From UBA668 sp038234785 (GTDB taxonomy: Bacteria > Actinomycetota > Acidimicrobiia > Acidimicrobiales > Ilumatobacteraceae): 62,211 bases of DNA. The first letter of the stretch is position 1; each line of letters starts with the position of its first letter. A program made the position numbers and the translations under genes. Shown one piece after another: positions 16,005 to 23,992 of the stretch. The stretch covers positions 1 to 62,211 of the forward strand of contig JBBQTC010000012.1 in the NCBI GenBank assembly GCA_038234785.1, written 5' to 3'. The notes beneath the pieces were generated by a model. That model saw nothing but the letters and a program-made list of their open reading frames with translations, was not told where the DNA came from and did no database searches.

Positions 16005-17672
16005 GTGCCGACCCTGGAACGATTCAGCCACGAGGCGCTGCGCGAGACGGTGATCACCTTTCGCGACGCGATGCGGCTCCACGCGCCCGGTATCAACCGC
16101 CTCAACGTCTACCCGGTGCCCGACGGTGACACCGGCACCAACATGGCTCGCACGCTCGACGCAGTGGTGGCCGAACTCGATGCTGCTCCGGAGGGTCTCG
16201 ACACGACCTGCGACGCCATCAGTCACGGCAGCCTGATGGGCGCCCGCGGCAACAGCGGCGTCATCCTCAGCCAGATCCTGCGTGGGTTGGTCGGCACCCT
16301 GAAGACTGCGACCGAGGGCTCCGGCGCCAAGGTCGCCGAGGCACTCAAGGCCGCGAGCACGGCGGCGTACCAGGCTGTCCTCAAGCCGATCGAGGGCACC
16401 ATCCTCACGGTGGTGCGCGAATCGGCCGACGCCGCGCACGAGTCCGCCCAACTCGGCGGCTCGCTGGTCCAGGTGCTGCACGCGGCACGCGCCGCCGGCA
16501 AGTCGGCCCTTGATCGCACACCCGACATGTTGCCGGTGCTCAAGGATGCCGGTGTGGTCGACGCCGGCGGGGCGGGGTTCCTCCTGCTGCTCGACTCGGC
16601 ACTCCACGTCGTCGACGGCGTCCCGATGCCCGAGCCGGATGATCGCGACGGCCCCACCATGGAGCAACTCGATGCCATCGCCCACCGCCACGTCGACGGC
16701 GAGGTCGACGTCAGCGAGCTGAGGTACGAGGTGATGTACTTCATGGACCTCGACGACCCGAAGATCCAGACCTTCAAGGAGCACTGGGGCGAGATCGGTG
16801 ACAGCATCGTCGTCGTCGGTGGTGATGGCATCTGGAACTGCCACGTCCACACCAACGACATCGGTGCCGCCATCGAGGTGGCGCTCGATCTCGGAGGTCG
16901 CCCGAAGAACATCCGCGTCACCGATCTCTTCGAGGAGATGGCCGAGGAGCACGCTCAGCGTGAGGCGGCCCTCGGTGGCCACGCGCCCCGCGCCGGCGCA
17001 GGACTTCCGCCCGTCACGTGCGCGGTGGTTGCCGTGTCCAGCGGCGACGGGTTGTCCGAACTGTTCGGTCAGCTCGGGGTGCAGGGCGTCATCACCGGCG
17101 GACAGACGCTGAACCCGTCGACGGCCGAGTTGCTGGCGGCGGTCGAGGCCGTGAACGCCGACCAGGTGATCGTGCTGCCCAACAACAAGAACATCATTCC
17201 GGTCGCCGAGCAGCTCGACGCGCTCACCACCAAGACGGTCATCGTCGTGCCCACGAAGTCGATGCCCGAGGCACTCGCTGCACTCGTCGTCTACGACCCC
17301 GAGGCCGAGGCCGCGGAGAACGCCGAGGAAATGGGTGAGGCCGCCGATTCGGTGGCCACCGGCGAGGTCACGCAGGCGGTGCGCGCCACCAACAGCGACG
17401 CCGGAGCGATCAACGAGGGCGACTGGATCGGCATCGTGCGCGGTGACGGCATCGTTGCCGTCAGCGGATCCCTCGACGGTGTGACGGTCGCCCTGCTGGA
17501 GCATCTCGTGGTACCGGGCAGCGAGATCGTCACCGTGGTCGAGGGACTCGACGCCACCGCCGGCCACACCGGTGTCATCCATGCCTGGCTCGACGAGCAT
17601 CGGGTGGGCGTACAGGTCGAGGTGCACCGGGGAGCGCAGCCGCTCTACCCGTACCTCTTCGGCGTCGAGTGA
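16005..17672 (+). CDS. DAK2-domain protein, FakA/YloV-like kinase
   Basis: 555 residues, the expected length of the FakA/YloV family. The DAK2 (DhaL-like) nucleotide-binding domain occupies about 1-200: NVYPVPDGDTGTNM holds the metal-binding Asp residues, followed by GARGNSGVILSQ and DAGGAGFLLLLD. The middle and C-terminal parts (about 220-555) match the EDD-like region of the same family. FakA phosphorylates fatty acids bound to FakB/DegV proteins; no DegV partner is in the window, so the exact substrate is open. A GTG start gives the natural MPTLERFSHEALR N-terminus. recG follows after a 15-bp tandem repeat. Confidence 0.85.
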   Translation: MPTLERFSHEALRETVITFRDAMRLHAPGINRLNVYPVPDGDTGTNMARTLDAVVAELDAAPEGLDTTCDAISHGSLMGARGNSGVILSQILRGLVGTLKTATEGSGAKVAEALKAASTAAYQAVLKPIEGTILTVVRESADAAHESAQLGGSLVQVLHAARAAGKSALDRTPDMLPVLKDAGVVDAGGAGFLLLLDSALHVVDGVPMPEPDDRDGPTMEQLDAIAHRHVDGEVDVSELRYEVMYFMDLDDPKIQTFKEHWGEIGDSIVVVGGDGIWNCHVHTNDIGAAIEVALDLGGRPKNIRVTDLFEEMAEEHAQREAALGGHAPRAGAGLPPVTCAVVAVSSGDGLSELFGQLGVQGVITGGQTLNPSTAELLAAVEAVNADQVIVLPNNKNIIPVAEQLDALTTKTVIVVPTKSMPEALAALVVYDPEAEAAENAEEMGEAADSVATGEVTQAVRATNSDAGAINEGDWIGIVRGDGIVAVSGSLDGVTVALLEHLVVPGSEIVTVVEGLDATAGHTGVIHAWLDEHRVGVQVEVHRGAQPLYPYLFGVE

Positions 17673-17710
17673 GCCGGGCTCGAGTGAGCCGGGCTCGAGT
17701 GAGCCAGGTT
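17666..17710 (+). repeat. three tandem 15-bp repeats across the fakA stop
   Basis: CGAGTGAGCCGGGCT occurs at 17666-17680 and 17681-17695 exactly, and at 17696-17710 with two changes. The first copy contains the fakA-like stop codon; the third ends 2 bases before the recG ATG. Each copy carries the in-frame TGA, so expansion only lengthens the intergenic spacer. Confidence 0.85.
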
Positions 17711-17712
17711 CG

Positions 17713-19848
17713 ATGAACGACAGCCTGCCGCTGACCCTTCGCGACCTCGCGGAGATCGGTGTCGACCGGTTGAAGGGCGTGGGCGACAAGAAGTTCGCCT
17801 CGTTGCACGAGGTCGGCGTGGACACCGTGCTCGACCTGCTCACGACGTATCCGAGGCGTTGGGTGGACCGCACCAACGAGTGCCGCGTCAGCGATCTCGC
17901 AGCGGGCCAGGAGGCGTTGGTGCTCGTCGCCGTTCGCAGCGTCAGCAAGCGCATGGGCCGCAACCGCCGCAGCATCGTGGAAGCCGTCGTGGGGGACGGC
18001 AGCGGACGGTTCCACGTGGTGTTCTTCAATCAGCCGTGGCGGGAGAAGCAGCTGCGGGAAGGGCTGCAGGTTGCCCTGTTCGGCAAGCCCGAGGTCTACC
18101 GCGGCGGCCTGCAGATGACGAACCCGATCGTCGACCTCATCGGCGACCGCACCGGGAAGATCGTGCCGATCTACCCGCAGAGCGAGAAGGCGTCGCTGAG
18201 CACCTGGGAGATCGCCGGTTGGGTCGAGGACGCACTCCGCAAGTGTGCGCCGCGAGGCCTCGCCGATCCGCTACCGGCCAAGGTCGCGGCGCGGCTCGGG
18301 ATGGTGTCTCGCCACGATGCGCTGCAGAAGATCCATCTTCCCGAGACCTACGCCGAGAAGGAGGTGGCGCGCCGACGGCTCGCGTTCGACGAACTGCTGC
18401 GCGTCCAGACGGTGTTGGTGATGCGGAAGCGGGCGCTCGAACGCGACTCGAAGGGCATTCGCCACACCGTCGACGGCGAACTGGTGCCTCGCTTGCGCGC
18501 TGCACTTCCCTACGAACTCACGCAGGCCCAACGACGGGCCATCGCCGAGATCGAACACGACCTGGCAGGCCCGCACCCGATGCATCGGCTGCTGCAGGGC
18601 GACGTGGGTGCCGGCAAGACGCTGGTCGCCGTGAGCGCCATGCTGACCGCGGTGCAAGGCGGCCATCAGGGTGCGTTGATGGCACCCACCGAAGTGCTTG
18701 CGGAACAGCATGCGACGAGTGTGCGCAGGATGCTCGCGGAGATCAAGGTGCCGGACCCGGGCAACCTCTTCGGAGATCGTCCGCCGCGCATCGAGCTGCT
18801 CACGAACCGTGTCACGGGCAGCGATCGGCGCGAGGTGCTCGCCGGGCTTGCCGACGGCACGGTCGATCTCGCCATCGGCACCCATGCGCTGATCCAGGAG
18901 GGTGTGCAGTTCCACAGCCTCGGGGTGGTCGTGGTCGACGAGCAGCACCGTTTCGGTGTGGAGCAGCGCGCAGCCCTGCGCGCGAAAGGCGAGGGCGGAG
19001 CCGCCGTGCCGGACGTGCTGGTGATGACCGCGACGCCGATTCCGCGCACGGCTGCGATGACCGTCTACGGCGATCTCGACGTCAGCGTGCTCGACGAACT
19101 GCCGCCCGGTCGGACCCCGATCATCACGAAGTGGGCGAACGGTCCCTTGATGGAACAGGGTGCGTGGGCGACGATTCGAGAAGACGTGGCCGAAGGGCGA
19201 CAGGCATACGTGGTGTGCCCACTCATCGACGAGAGCGAGAAGCTCGAGGTCGCGAGCGCGCAGGAGACCTTCGAGCGGCTGGTCCACGACGAGTTGAAGG
19301 GCCTGCGACTGGCACTGCTGCACGGCCGCCTCCCCTCGGCGGAGAAGGAAGCGGTGATGGAGCAGTTTCGGCGCGGTGAGCTCGACGTGCTCGTCGCGAC
19401 CACCGTGATCGAGGTCGGAGTCGATGTCGCGAACGCCACCGTGATGGTCATCCTCGACGCGGACCGCTTCGGCATCGCCCAACTGCACCAGCTCCGCGGC
19501 CGGGTCGGGCGTGGCGTCCACGCCTCGACGTGCTGGCTGGTGACGCAGGCCGTCGAGGGCAACAACCCGAGGGTCGACGCGCTCGTGGCAACCACCGACG
19601 GTTTCGCACTCGCCGAGGTCGACCTCGAGCTACGCGGCGAGGGCACGCTGATGAACACCAGCCAGAAGGGCCGCAGCGATCTGAAGCTCGCCTCGTTGCG
19701 CCGCGATCGAGAACTGGTGGAGCTCGCCCGCGAGGTCGCATTCGAGATCGTCGACCCGGACCCGCTGCTCGACGACCACCCGGTGTTGCTCGACGAGCTC
19801 CGGTTGTTGTTCACCGACGACGACGAAGCGTTCCTCTTCAAGAACTGA
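17713..19848 (+). CDS. recG: ATP-dependent DNA helicase RecG
   Basis: 711 residues, the usual RecG size. The N-terminal wedge/OB domain carries GVGDKKFASL and YPRRWVDRT; the helicase core shows Walker A GDVGAGKT (296-303), DEQH (409-412), TATPIPRT and the RecG/Mfd TRG-type region near QLRGRVGRG. It remodels stalled replication forks and Holliday junctions. The ATG at 17713 follows the repeat cluster; the frame stays open upstream but would overlap the fakA-like gene. Next downstream is a convergent hydrolase gene. Confidence 0.95.
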   Translation: MNDSLPLTLRDLAEIGVDRLKGVGDKKFASLHEVGVDTVLDLLTTYPRRWVDRTNECRVSDLAAGQEALVLVAVRSVSKRMGRNRRSIVEAVVGDGSGRFHVVFFNQPWREKQLREGLQVALFGKPEVYRGGLQMTNPIVDLIGDRTGKIVPIYPQSEKASLSTWEIAGWVEDALRKCAPRGLADPLPAKVAARLGMVSRHDALQKIHLPETYAEKEVARRRLAFDELLRVQTVLVMRKRALERDSKGIRHTVDGELVPRLRAALPYELTQAQRRAIAEIEHDLAGPHPMHRLLQGDVGAGKTLVAVSAMLTAVQGGHQGALMAPTEVLAEQHATSVRRMLAEIKVPDPGNLFGDRPPRIELLTNRVTGSDRREVLAGLADGTVDLAIGTHALIQEGVQFHSLGVVVVDEQHRFGVEQRAALRAKGEGGAAVPDVLVMTATPIPRTAAMTVYGDLDVSVLDELPPGRTPIITKWANGPLMEQGAWATIREDVAEGRQAYVVCPLIDESEKLEVASAQETFERLVHDELKGLRLALLHGRLPSAEKEAVMEQFRRGELDVLVATTVIEVGVDVANATVMVILDADRFGIAQLHQLRGRVGRGVHASTCWLVTQAVEGNNPRVDALVATTDGFALAEVDLELRGEGTLMNTSQKGRSDLKLASLRRDRELVELAREVAFEIVDPDPLLDDHPVLLDELRLLFTDDDEAFLFKN

Positions 19849-19903
19849 TCGGGCCGTGACAGGTGCGAGCCCCGAGACCCGGGAGCGTTCTGGCCCGCCA
19901 CAT

Positions 19904-19933
19904 GCCCACCGCAACCGGCGACGCGCGGTGGGT
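19904..19933. terminator. possible bidirectional terminator between recG and hydrolase
   Basis: GCCCACCGC (19904-19912) pairs with GCGGTGGGT (19925-19933, one G-T pair) with a 12-base loop, in the 93-base gap between convergent genes. No T-tract follows. Confidence 0.35.
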
Positions 19934-19941
19934 GCAGGATC

Positions 19942-20712
19942 TCAGGCGAGGAACGACGTGACCGCTGCAGCGGTTTCGTCGAATCGTTCCCAGTAGAGCA
20001 TGTGACCGCTGTCGAGGTGGACGACCTCGAGCGCGTCGCCGAACAGTGCGACCAGTCCCTGCTCGGTCGCCGCAGCGACGAGTTCCGCACGGTCGGCGAC
20101 GACGAGCAACGTCGGGACCGGTCGCACGATCGTCGGCAGCGGCGCGCACATCTCTCCCCAGGCGGTCACGACCGCGGGCTTGTGATAGCGGAAGCGAAAT
20201 CGTCCGTCTGTGCCTTCGACCAAGTGTTCGGCGATGTCCTCGACCACGCCCGGACTGATCTCATCGCCGAGGCCGGCGTTGCGGGCGACGGTGGCGTCAT
20301 CGATGCTCGCCCAGCCCCGGTGCTCGATCACGCTCATGGCGGATTCAGATGCCGACGCGCCGGGCTGGGCGAGTGCCGGGTCCAGCAGCACCAACCGGCG
20401 AACGCGTTCCGGAGCGGCGACGAGCAGGGCGAGGCCGATGGCGCCGCCGTACGAGTGCCCGACGACGTCGATGGTGTGGAGGGAGTGGGCATCGAGCGTG
20501 TCGATCACGTCCGCAACGTGCTGGGCGACCGACCATGGGCCGTCGAAGGTCGAGCGGCCGTGGCCGCGAAGATCCAGGGCCAGGGTCCGCCGATGGGAGA
20601 GCGCGTCCTCGGCAAGGCGGCGAAAGCGACGTCCGTGTCCGGTCACGCCGTGGATGGCGAGCAACGGGTCGCCGCTCGGGTCACCGAACTCGTGCGAATG
20701 GAGGACTGCCAT
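19942..20712 (-). CDS. alpha/beta-fold hydrolase
   Basis: 256 residues. An N-terminal LLAIHGVTGHGRRF gives the HG oxyanion motif, GHSYGG is the nucleophile elbow (Ser about 95) and DSGHMLYWERF supplies the catalytic His; an acidic residue lies in VVADRAEL. Typical of lactone/ester hydrolases such as 3-oxoadipate enol-lactonase-like enzymes, but no aromatic-degradation genes are nearby, so the substrate is unknown. The ATG at 20712 yields the natural N-terminus; the 84 upstream residues of the open frame overlap the divergent lipoprotein gene and were rejected. Confidence 0.8.
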   Translation of the reverse strand: MAVLHSHEFGDPSGDPLLAIHGVTGHGRRFRRLAEDALSHRRTLALDLRGHGRSTFDGPWSVAQHVADVIDTLDAHSLHTIDVVGHSYGGAIGLALLVAAPERVRRLVLLDPALAQPGASASESAMSVIEHRGWASIDDATVARNAGLGDEISPGVVEDIAEHLVEGTDGRFRFRYHKPAVVTAWGEMCAPLPTIVRPVPTLLVVADRAELVAAATEQGLVALFGDALEVVHLDSGHMLYWERFDETAAAVTSFLA

Positions 20713-20767
20713 CCCACGGACTCTACGAGGGCAGTTCAGGTGAGCCGAATCGGTGACCCTCGTCGGC

Positions 20768-20773
20768 AAGAAT
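20768..20773 (+). promoter_or_regulatory. -10-like hexamer AAGAAT, probable leaderless start
   Basis: AAGAAT ends 6 bases before the ATG at 20780; no Shine-Dalgarno. A weak consensus match. Confidence 0.25.
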
Positions 20774-20779
20774 GCCCGC

Positions 20780-21352
20780 ATGCGCCGTCTCGCCGCTCTG
20801 CTGCTCACCGCACTCGTCGTCTTCTCCGCATGTTCGTCCGACTCGTCCGACGACGAGGTGGCGATGCCGACCGAGGCACCCGGCTTCACCACCGTCGAAC
20901 CGTTGGGCGGTGAGCCGGACGGCACGCAGACCTTCACCGGTCTCGAGCAGACGCACGTCGACACGCCGGTCGACTACCCGCAGAACCCTCCTGTCGGCGG
21001 ACCGCACAACCCGGTCTGGCAGACCTGCGCGTTCTACGACAAGCCGATCATGAAGGAGCGCGGCGTCCACTCGATGGAGCACGGTGCGGTGTGGATCACG
21101 TTCTCGTCGGACCTGCCGTCCGCTCAGGTCGAGATGCTCAAGGCTCTGCAGGCAGGTGGCAAGGAAGTGCTCGTGACCCCGTACGAGGGGCTACCGACTC
21201 CGATCGTGGCCTCCGCGTGGGGCAAGCAACTGCAGCTGCAGACGGCCGACGATCCTCGGCTCGCACAGTTCGTGCGTTACTTCGACGACGGGCCGCAGAC
21301 TCCGGAGACCAACACGCCGTGCTCCGATGGCACCTCGGAGACGGAGGGCTGA
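20780..21352 (+). CDS. DUF3105-family lipoprotein
   Basis: 190 residues. A signal peptide (MRRLAALLLTALVVFSAC) ends in a lipobox with Cys18. The mature part matches DUF3105: NPPVGGPHNPVWQTCAFYD followed by HSMEHGAVWITF, with paired His/Cys residues that could bind a metal. Function of the family is unknown; it is a surface-anchored protein in actinobacteria. The start at 20780 (rather than an in-frame ATG 9 codons upstream) places the basic n-region directly before the hydrophobic core. Confidence 0.8.
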   Translation: MRRLAALLLTALVVFSACSSDSSDDEVAMPTEAPGFTTVEPLGGEPDGTQTFTGLEQTHVDTPVDYPQNPPVGGPHNPVWQTCAFYDKPIMKERGVHSMEHGAVWITFSSDLPSAQVEMLKALQAGGKEVLVTPYEGLPTPIVASAWGKQLQLQTADDPRLAQFVRYFDDGPQTPETNTPCSDGTSETEG

Positions 21353-21355
21353 GCT

Positions 21356-21544
21356 TCAGTCCGCTCGGTCGGCCGCGCCTTCGTCCTCATCGGGAAGCAC
21401 CAGGTCCCAGCGGTCGAGGCAGTCCTCGCAGCGATACGCCACGATGTCGCCGGGAAGCCACACGCCGTCCTCGCGAGGCATCGACAGCAGGTGACAACGG
21501 CCACCGCAGTCGATGCAGTCGATGGTGGGCTCGGGTGTGATCAC
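21356..21544 (-). CDS. small Cys-rich (zinc-ribbon-like) protein
   Basis: 62 residues from a GTG at 21544. Two Cys clusters, CIDCGGRCH (residues 10-18) and YRCEDCLDRWD (about 37-47), suggest a single treble-clef or ribbon zinc site; the tail is acidic. Family not recognised. It lies 3 bases beyond the convergent DUF3105 stop and 17 bases from the divergent rsmD start, a tight fit that supports it as a real gene. A CACACT hexamer 6 bases upstream would make it leaderless. Confidence 0.6.
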   Translation of the reverse strand: MITPEPTIDCIDCGGRCHLLSMPREDGVWLPGDIVAYRCEDCLDRWDLVLPDEDEGAADRAD

Positions 21545-21549
21545 CCCCG

Positions 21550-21556
21550 TAGTGTG
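21550..21556. promoter_or_regulatory. overlapping divergent -10 hexamers (21544-/21562+)
   Basis: Plus-strand TAGTGT (21550-21555) ends 6 bases before the rsmD ATG. Minus-strand CACACT (21556-21551) ends 6 bases before the GTG of the zinc-ribbon-like gene; this one is a weaker consensus match. The start codons are 17 bases apart. Confidence 0.4.
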
Positions 21557-21561
21557 GCCGC

Positions 21562-22080
21562 ATGCGAGTCATTTCGGGCGAGTTCGGCGGGCGCAAGCTG
21601 GTGGCGCCCGATGGCACCACCACCCGACCGACCACCGACAAGGTGCGCCAGGCGGTGTTCAACTCGCTCGGCAGCATGGGGGTCATCGAGGGCGCTGTCG
21701 TGGCGGATCTCTACGCCGGCTCCGGCGCACTCGGGATCGAAGCCCTGTCTCGCGGTGCAGCCCATTGCCTGTTCGTCGAGCGCGACCGGTCAGCGGTGCA
21801 TGCGTTGCGGGCGAACATCGAAGCGCTCGGCCTCGACGACGTCAGTGCGGTTCATGTCACCGACGTCATGGCGTGGGTCCCGGCGATGCGCAACGTCGAC
21901 GTCGCGTTCATCGATCCACCCTACGCGTTCGACGGCTGGGCCACGCTCCTGCCACTGGTCGACGTCGGGCTCGTCGTCGCCGAATCCGACGACCCCATCG
22001 AAGCCGTGGACGGCTGGACCCAGTTGCGCACGCGCCGATACGGCCGCACCTGGGTCACGCTGCTCGAACGGCTAGCGTGA
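21562..22080 (+). CDS. rsmD: 16S rRNA (guanine966-N2)-methyltransferase
   Basis: 172 residues with a Rossmann-like SAM-dependent methyltransferase fold: an N-terminal RVISGEFGGRKL typical of RsmD, the SAM loop DLYAGSGALGIEALSRGA, and the catalytic DPPY (118-121), the amino-methylase signature. It methylates G966 of 16S rRNA in the small subunit. It precedes coaD, with which it forms a widely conserved pair; the coaD start is 8 bases past its stop (or an overlapping GTG). Confidence 0.93.
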   Translation: MRVISGEFGGRKLVAPDGTTTRPTTDKVRQAVFNSLGSMGVIEGAVVADLYAGSGALGIEALSRGAAHCLFVERDRSAVHALRANIEALGLDDVSAVHVTDVMAWVPAMRNVDVAFIDPPYAFDGWATLLPLVDVGLVVAESDDPIEAVDGWTQLRTRRYGRTWVTLLERLA

Positions 22081-22088
22081 CGCGCGCC

Positions 22089-22589
22089 ATGGCGACCGTT
22101 CTCTATCCAGGAAGCTTCGACCCGCTGCACCTGGGTCACATCGATGTCATCGAGCAGTCGGTGGCGTTGTTCGGCAACGTGATCGTCGGCGTGATGCACA
22201 ACCCCACCAAACCCAGCGGCATGTTCTCTCTCGAGCAACGCACCGACATGATCAAGGCGAGCATCTCCTACCTGCCGTCGGTGAAGGTGGTCTCCTTCGC
22301 GGGGCTGGCGGTCGACGCCGTCAAGGCCGTCAAGGCGGCGTTCATCGTCAAGGGTTTGCGCACCGGCGGAGATTTCGAGGTCGAGCAGCAGATGGCGCAC
22401 ACCAACCACGCCGTCAGCGGCGTCCGCACGGTCTACCTGCCGTGCAAGCCGGCGCTCGTCTCCATCAGCAGCCGATTCATCCGTGAGATCGCCCAGTACG
22501 GTGGCGACGTCACGTCGTTGGTGCCGGGCCCGGTCGCCACCGAACTTGCCAACCTGTTCCCACCTAGGGCAACACCCGAACCCCGTTGA
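22089..22589 (+). CDS. coaD: phosphopantetheine adenylyltransferase
   Basis: 166 residues. The nucleotidyltransferase signature is GSFDPLHLGHIDVI with the HxGH ATP-binding motif at 14-17; KGLRTGGDFEVEQQMAHTN and ISSRFIREIA complete the CoaD fold. It makes dephospho-CoA from 4'-phosphopantetheine and ATP, the penultimate CoA step, and so feeds the phosphopantetheine used by the two carrier proteins in this window. An in-frame GTG at 22077 overlapping the rsmD stop is an alternative start; the ATG gives the canonical MATVLYPGSFDP. Confidence 0.95.
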   Translation: MATVLYPGSFDPLHLGHIDVIEQSVALFGNVIVGVMHNPTKPSGMFSLEQRTDMIKASISYLPSVKVVSFAGLAVDAVKAVKAAFIVKGLRTGGDFEVEQQMAHTNHAVSGVRTVYLPCKPALVSISSRFIREIAQYGGDVTSLVPGPVATELANLFPPRATPEPR

Positions 22590-22595
22590 GATCCG

Positions 22596-23192
22596 ATGAC
22601 CCACGACGACCAGTACGACGACCAGTACGACGAGGAGCTCGACGACTCCGACGCGTACGTCCGCACCACCAACGGCTATGTCGGTGACTCCGAGGCGTTG
22701 CTGCAGCGGGCGATCGACGAGATCGCCAACGCGCCGAAGATGCCGCTGTCGTCGTCGCCTCGCATCGACGGCGACCGGATCATCGAACTGCTCGACGAGT
22801 CGCTGCGGCGCATGCCCGAGGAAATGCGCCACGCACGATGGATGATCAAGGAGCGCCAGGAGTTCGTCTCCAAGACCCGCCGTGAGGCCGACGAACTGTT
22901 GGAGGCCGCCCGCGTCCAGGCCGAGCGCATGGTGCAGCGCACCGAGGTGGTCCGAGCGGCCGAACAGCGTGCTCGTCAGATCAACGAGGCCGCGGAGGCC
23001 GATGCCCGCCGGCTGCGGCACGAGACCGAGGACTTTCTCGATCAACGCCTCGCCAGTTTCGAGATCCTGCTCGACAAGCTCAACAAGACGGTGCAGGCGG
23101 GACGTTCCCGCCTGAACATCGGCGGCCAGCGCGAGGCGACCGAGGTCGAAGAGGAAGACCCTACGAAGGGCTTCTTCGACCAGGATCGTTAG
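22596..23192 (+). CDS. sepIVA: SepIVA-like coiled-coil septation protein (DivIVA-related)
   Basis: 198 residues, highly charged. After an acidic, disordered N-terminus (about 1-25), a helical region (about 35-170) is rich in heptad-like Ala/Glu/Arg, predicting a long coiled coil; there are no membrane segments. The position directly after coaD and before the DUF177-rpmF-plsX genes, followed by rnc-mutM-smc, matches the neighbourhood of mycobacterial SepIVA (Rv2927c), a DivIVA-family septation factor. The symbol rests on synteny and coiled-coil layout rather than on catalytic motifs. Confidence 0.7.
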   Translation: MTHDDQYDDQYDEELDDSDAYVRTTNGYVGDSEALLQRAIDEIANAPKMPLSSSPRIDGDRIIELLDESLRRMPEEMRHARWMIKERQEFVSKTRREADELLEAARVQAERMVQRTEVVRAAEQRARQINEAAEADARRLRHETEDFLDQRLASFEILLDKLNKTVQAGRSRLNIGGQREATEVEEEDPTKGFFDQDR

Positions 23193-23199
23193 GGCCGAC

Positions 23200-23721
23200 A
23201 TGGCAAACGCACTGTTGGTGAACGCGGCGGAGCTGCTGCGGCGCGCCGGCACCCAGAAGGAGATCGAGCTGGCGGTGCCGCTCGCGGATCTCGAGATCGT
23301 CGACGACCCGCGCTTCGGCGCCGACGTGGATGTTCAGGTGCACCTGCACCTCGAGTCCCTCAACGACGGGATCATGGTCGATGGCGAGGTCAGTGTCCCC
23401 TGGCACGGCACCTGTCGCCGTTGCCTCGAAGCGACGGGTGGGGTCTCGGTGAGTGAGGTCCATGAGCTCTACCAGCGGGTCCTCACCGATCCCGCTGCGT
23501 TCGAGATCATCGGCGACCAACTGGACCTGCGGCCCATCGCCCGAGAGCTCGTGCTGCTCGATGCGCCGGCGACGCCGCTGTGCCGGCCGGACTGTGCCGG
23601 ATTGTGCCCCACTTGCGGCGCCAACCTGAACGACGGTGTGTGTGGGTGTGCAGCGCCCCCTGTCGATCCGCGATGGGCGGCCCTGGACCAACTCCGTGAC
23701 GAGACCTCGCCGGACAGGTAG
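23200..23721 (+). CDS. DUF177/YceD-family protein
   Basis: 173 residues. The DUF177 hallmark CRRCLEA (about residues 69-75) and a C-terminal Cys cluster (CRPDCAGLCPTCG...CGC) suggest a zinc site. YceD proteins nearly always precede rpmF, as here, and are linked to 23S rRNA/ribosome assembly; the exact activity is not settled. It starts 7 bases after the sepIVA stop. Confidence 0.85.
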   Translation: MANALLVNAAELLRRAGTQKEIELAVPLADLEIVDDPRFGADVDVQVHLHLESLNDGIMVDGEVSVPWHGTCRRCLEATGGVSVSEVHELYQRVLTDPAAFEIIGDQLDLRPIARELVLLDAPATPLCRPDCAGLCPTCGANLNDGVCGCAAPPVDPRWAALDQLRDETSPDR

Positions 23722-23742
23722 CAAGCAGGCACGGTGCGCCGC

Positions 23743-23748
23743 TAACCT
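23743..23748 (+). promoter_or_regulatory. possible rpmF -10 hexamer TAACCT
   Basis: TAACCT about 52 bases upstream of the rpmF ATG, in the 78-base gap after the DUF177 gene. It would give a conventional 5' UTR. No -35 element is clear. Confidence 0.3.
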
Positions 23749-23799
23749 CTCGTAGCTCGTGTGCCGAGGGAGCCCCCTCGCCGGTTTTCGGGAGTCATC

Positions 23800-23979
23800 A
23801 TGGCTGTTCCCAAGAAGAAGAAGTCGAAGTCGAAGACGCGCAGTCGCCGCGCCGGCAACTGGAAGCTCGCTGCCCCTTCGCGCAGCATCTGCCCTCGTTG
23901 TGCTGCAGCCAAGCTGCCCCACACCGTGTGCCCGAGCTGCGGCTGGTACAAGGACCGCGTCGCCGTCGAAGTCGGCTGA
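23800..23979 (+). CDS. rpmF: 50S ribosomal protein L32
   Basis: 59 residues. The MAVPKKKKSKSKTRSRR N-terminus and a C-terminal CPRC...CPSC zinc ribbon are diagnostic of L32. The ATG at 23800 was chosen because it gives the canonical start; the upstream in-frame codons lie in the gap. plsX begins 13 bases after its stop, the standard rpmF-plsX arrangement. Confidence 0.97.
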   Translation: MAVPKKKKSKSKTRSRRAGNWKLAAPSRSICPRCAAAKLPHTVCPSCGWYKDRVAVEVG

Positions 23980-23992
23980 GCCACACACCGAC

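Noticed and set aside
15942..18029. A 695-codon minus-strand frame over the fakA-like gene and recG
   Set aside because: An antisense shadow of the DAK2 and RecG coding sequence; no motifs, low-complexity composition.
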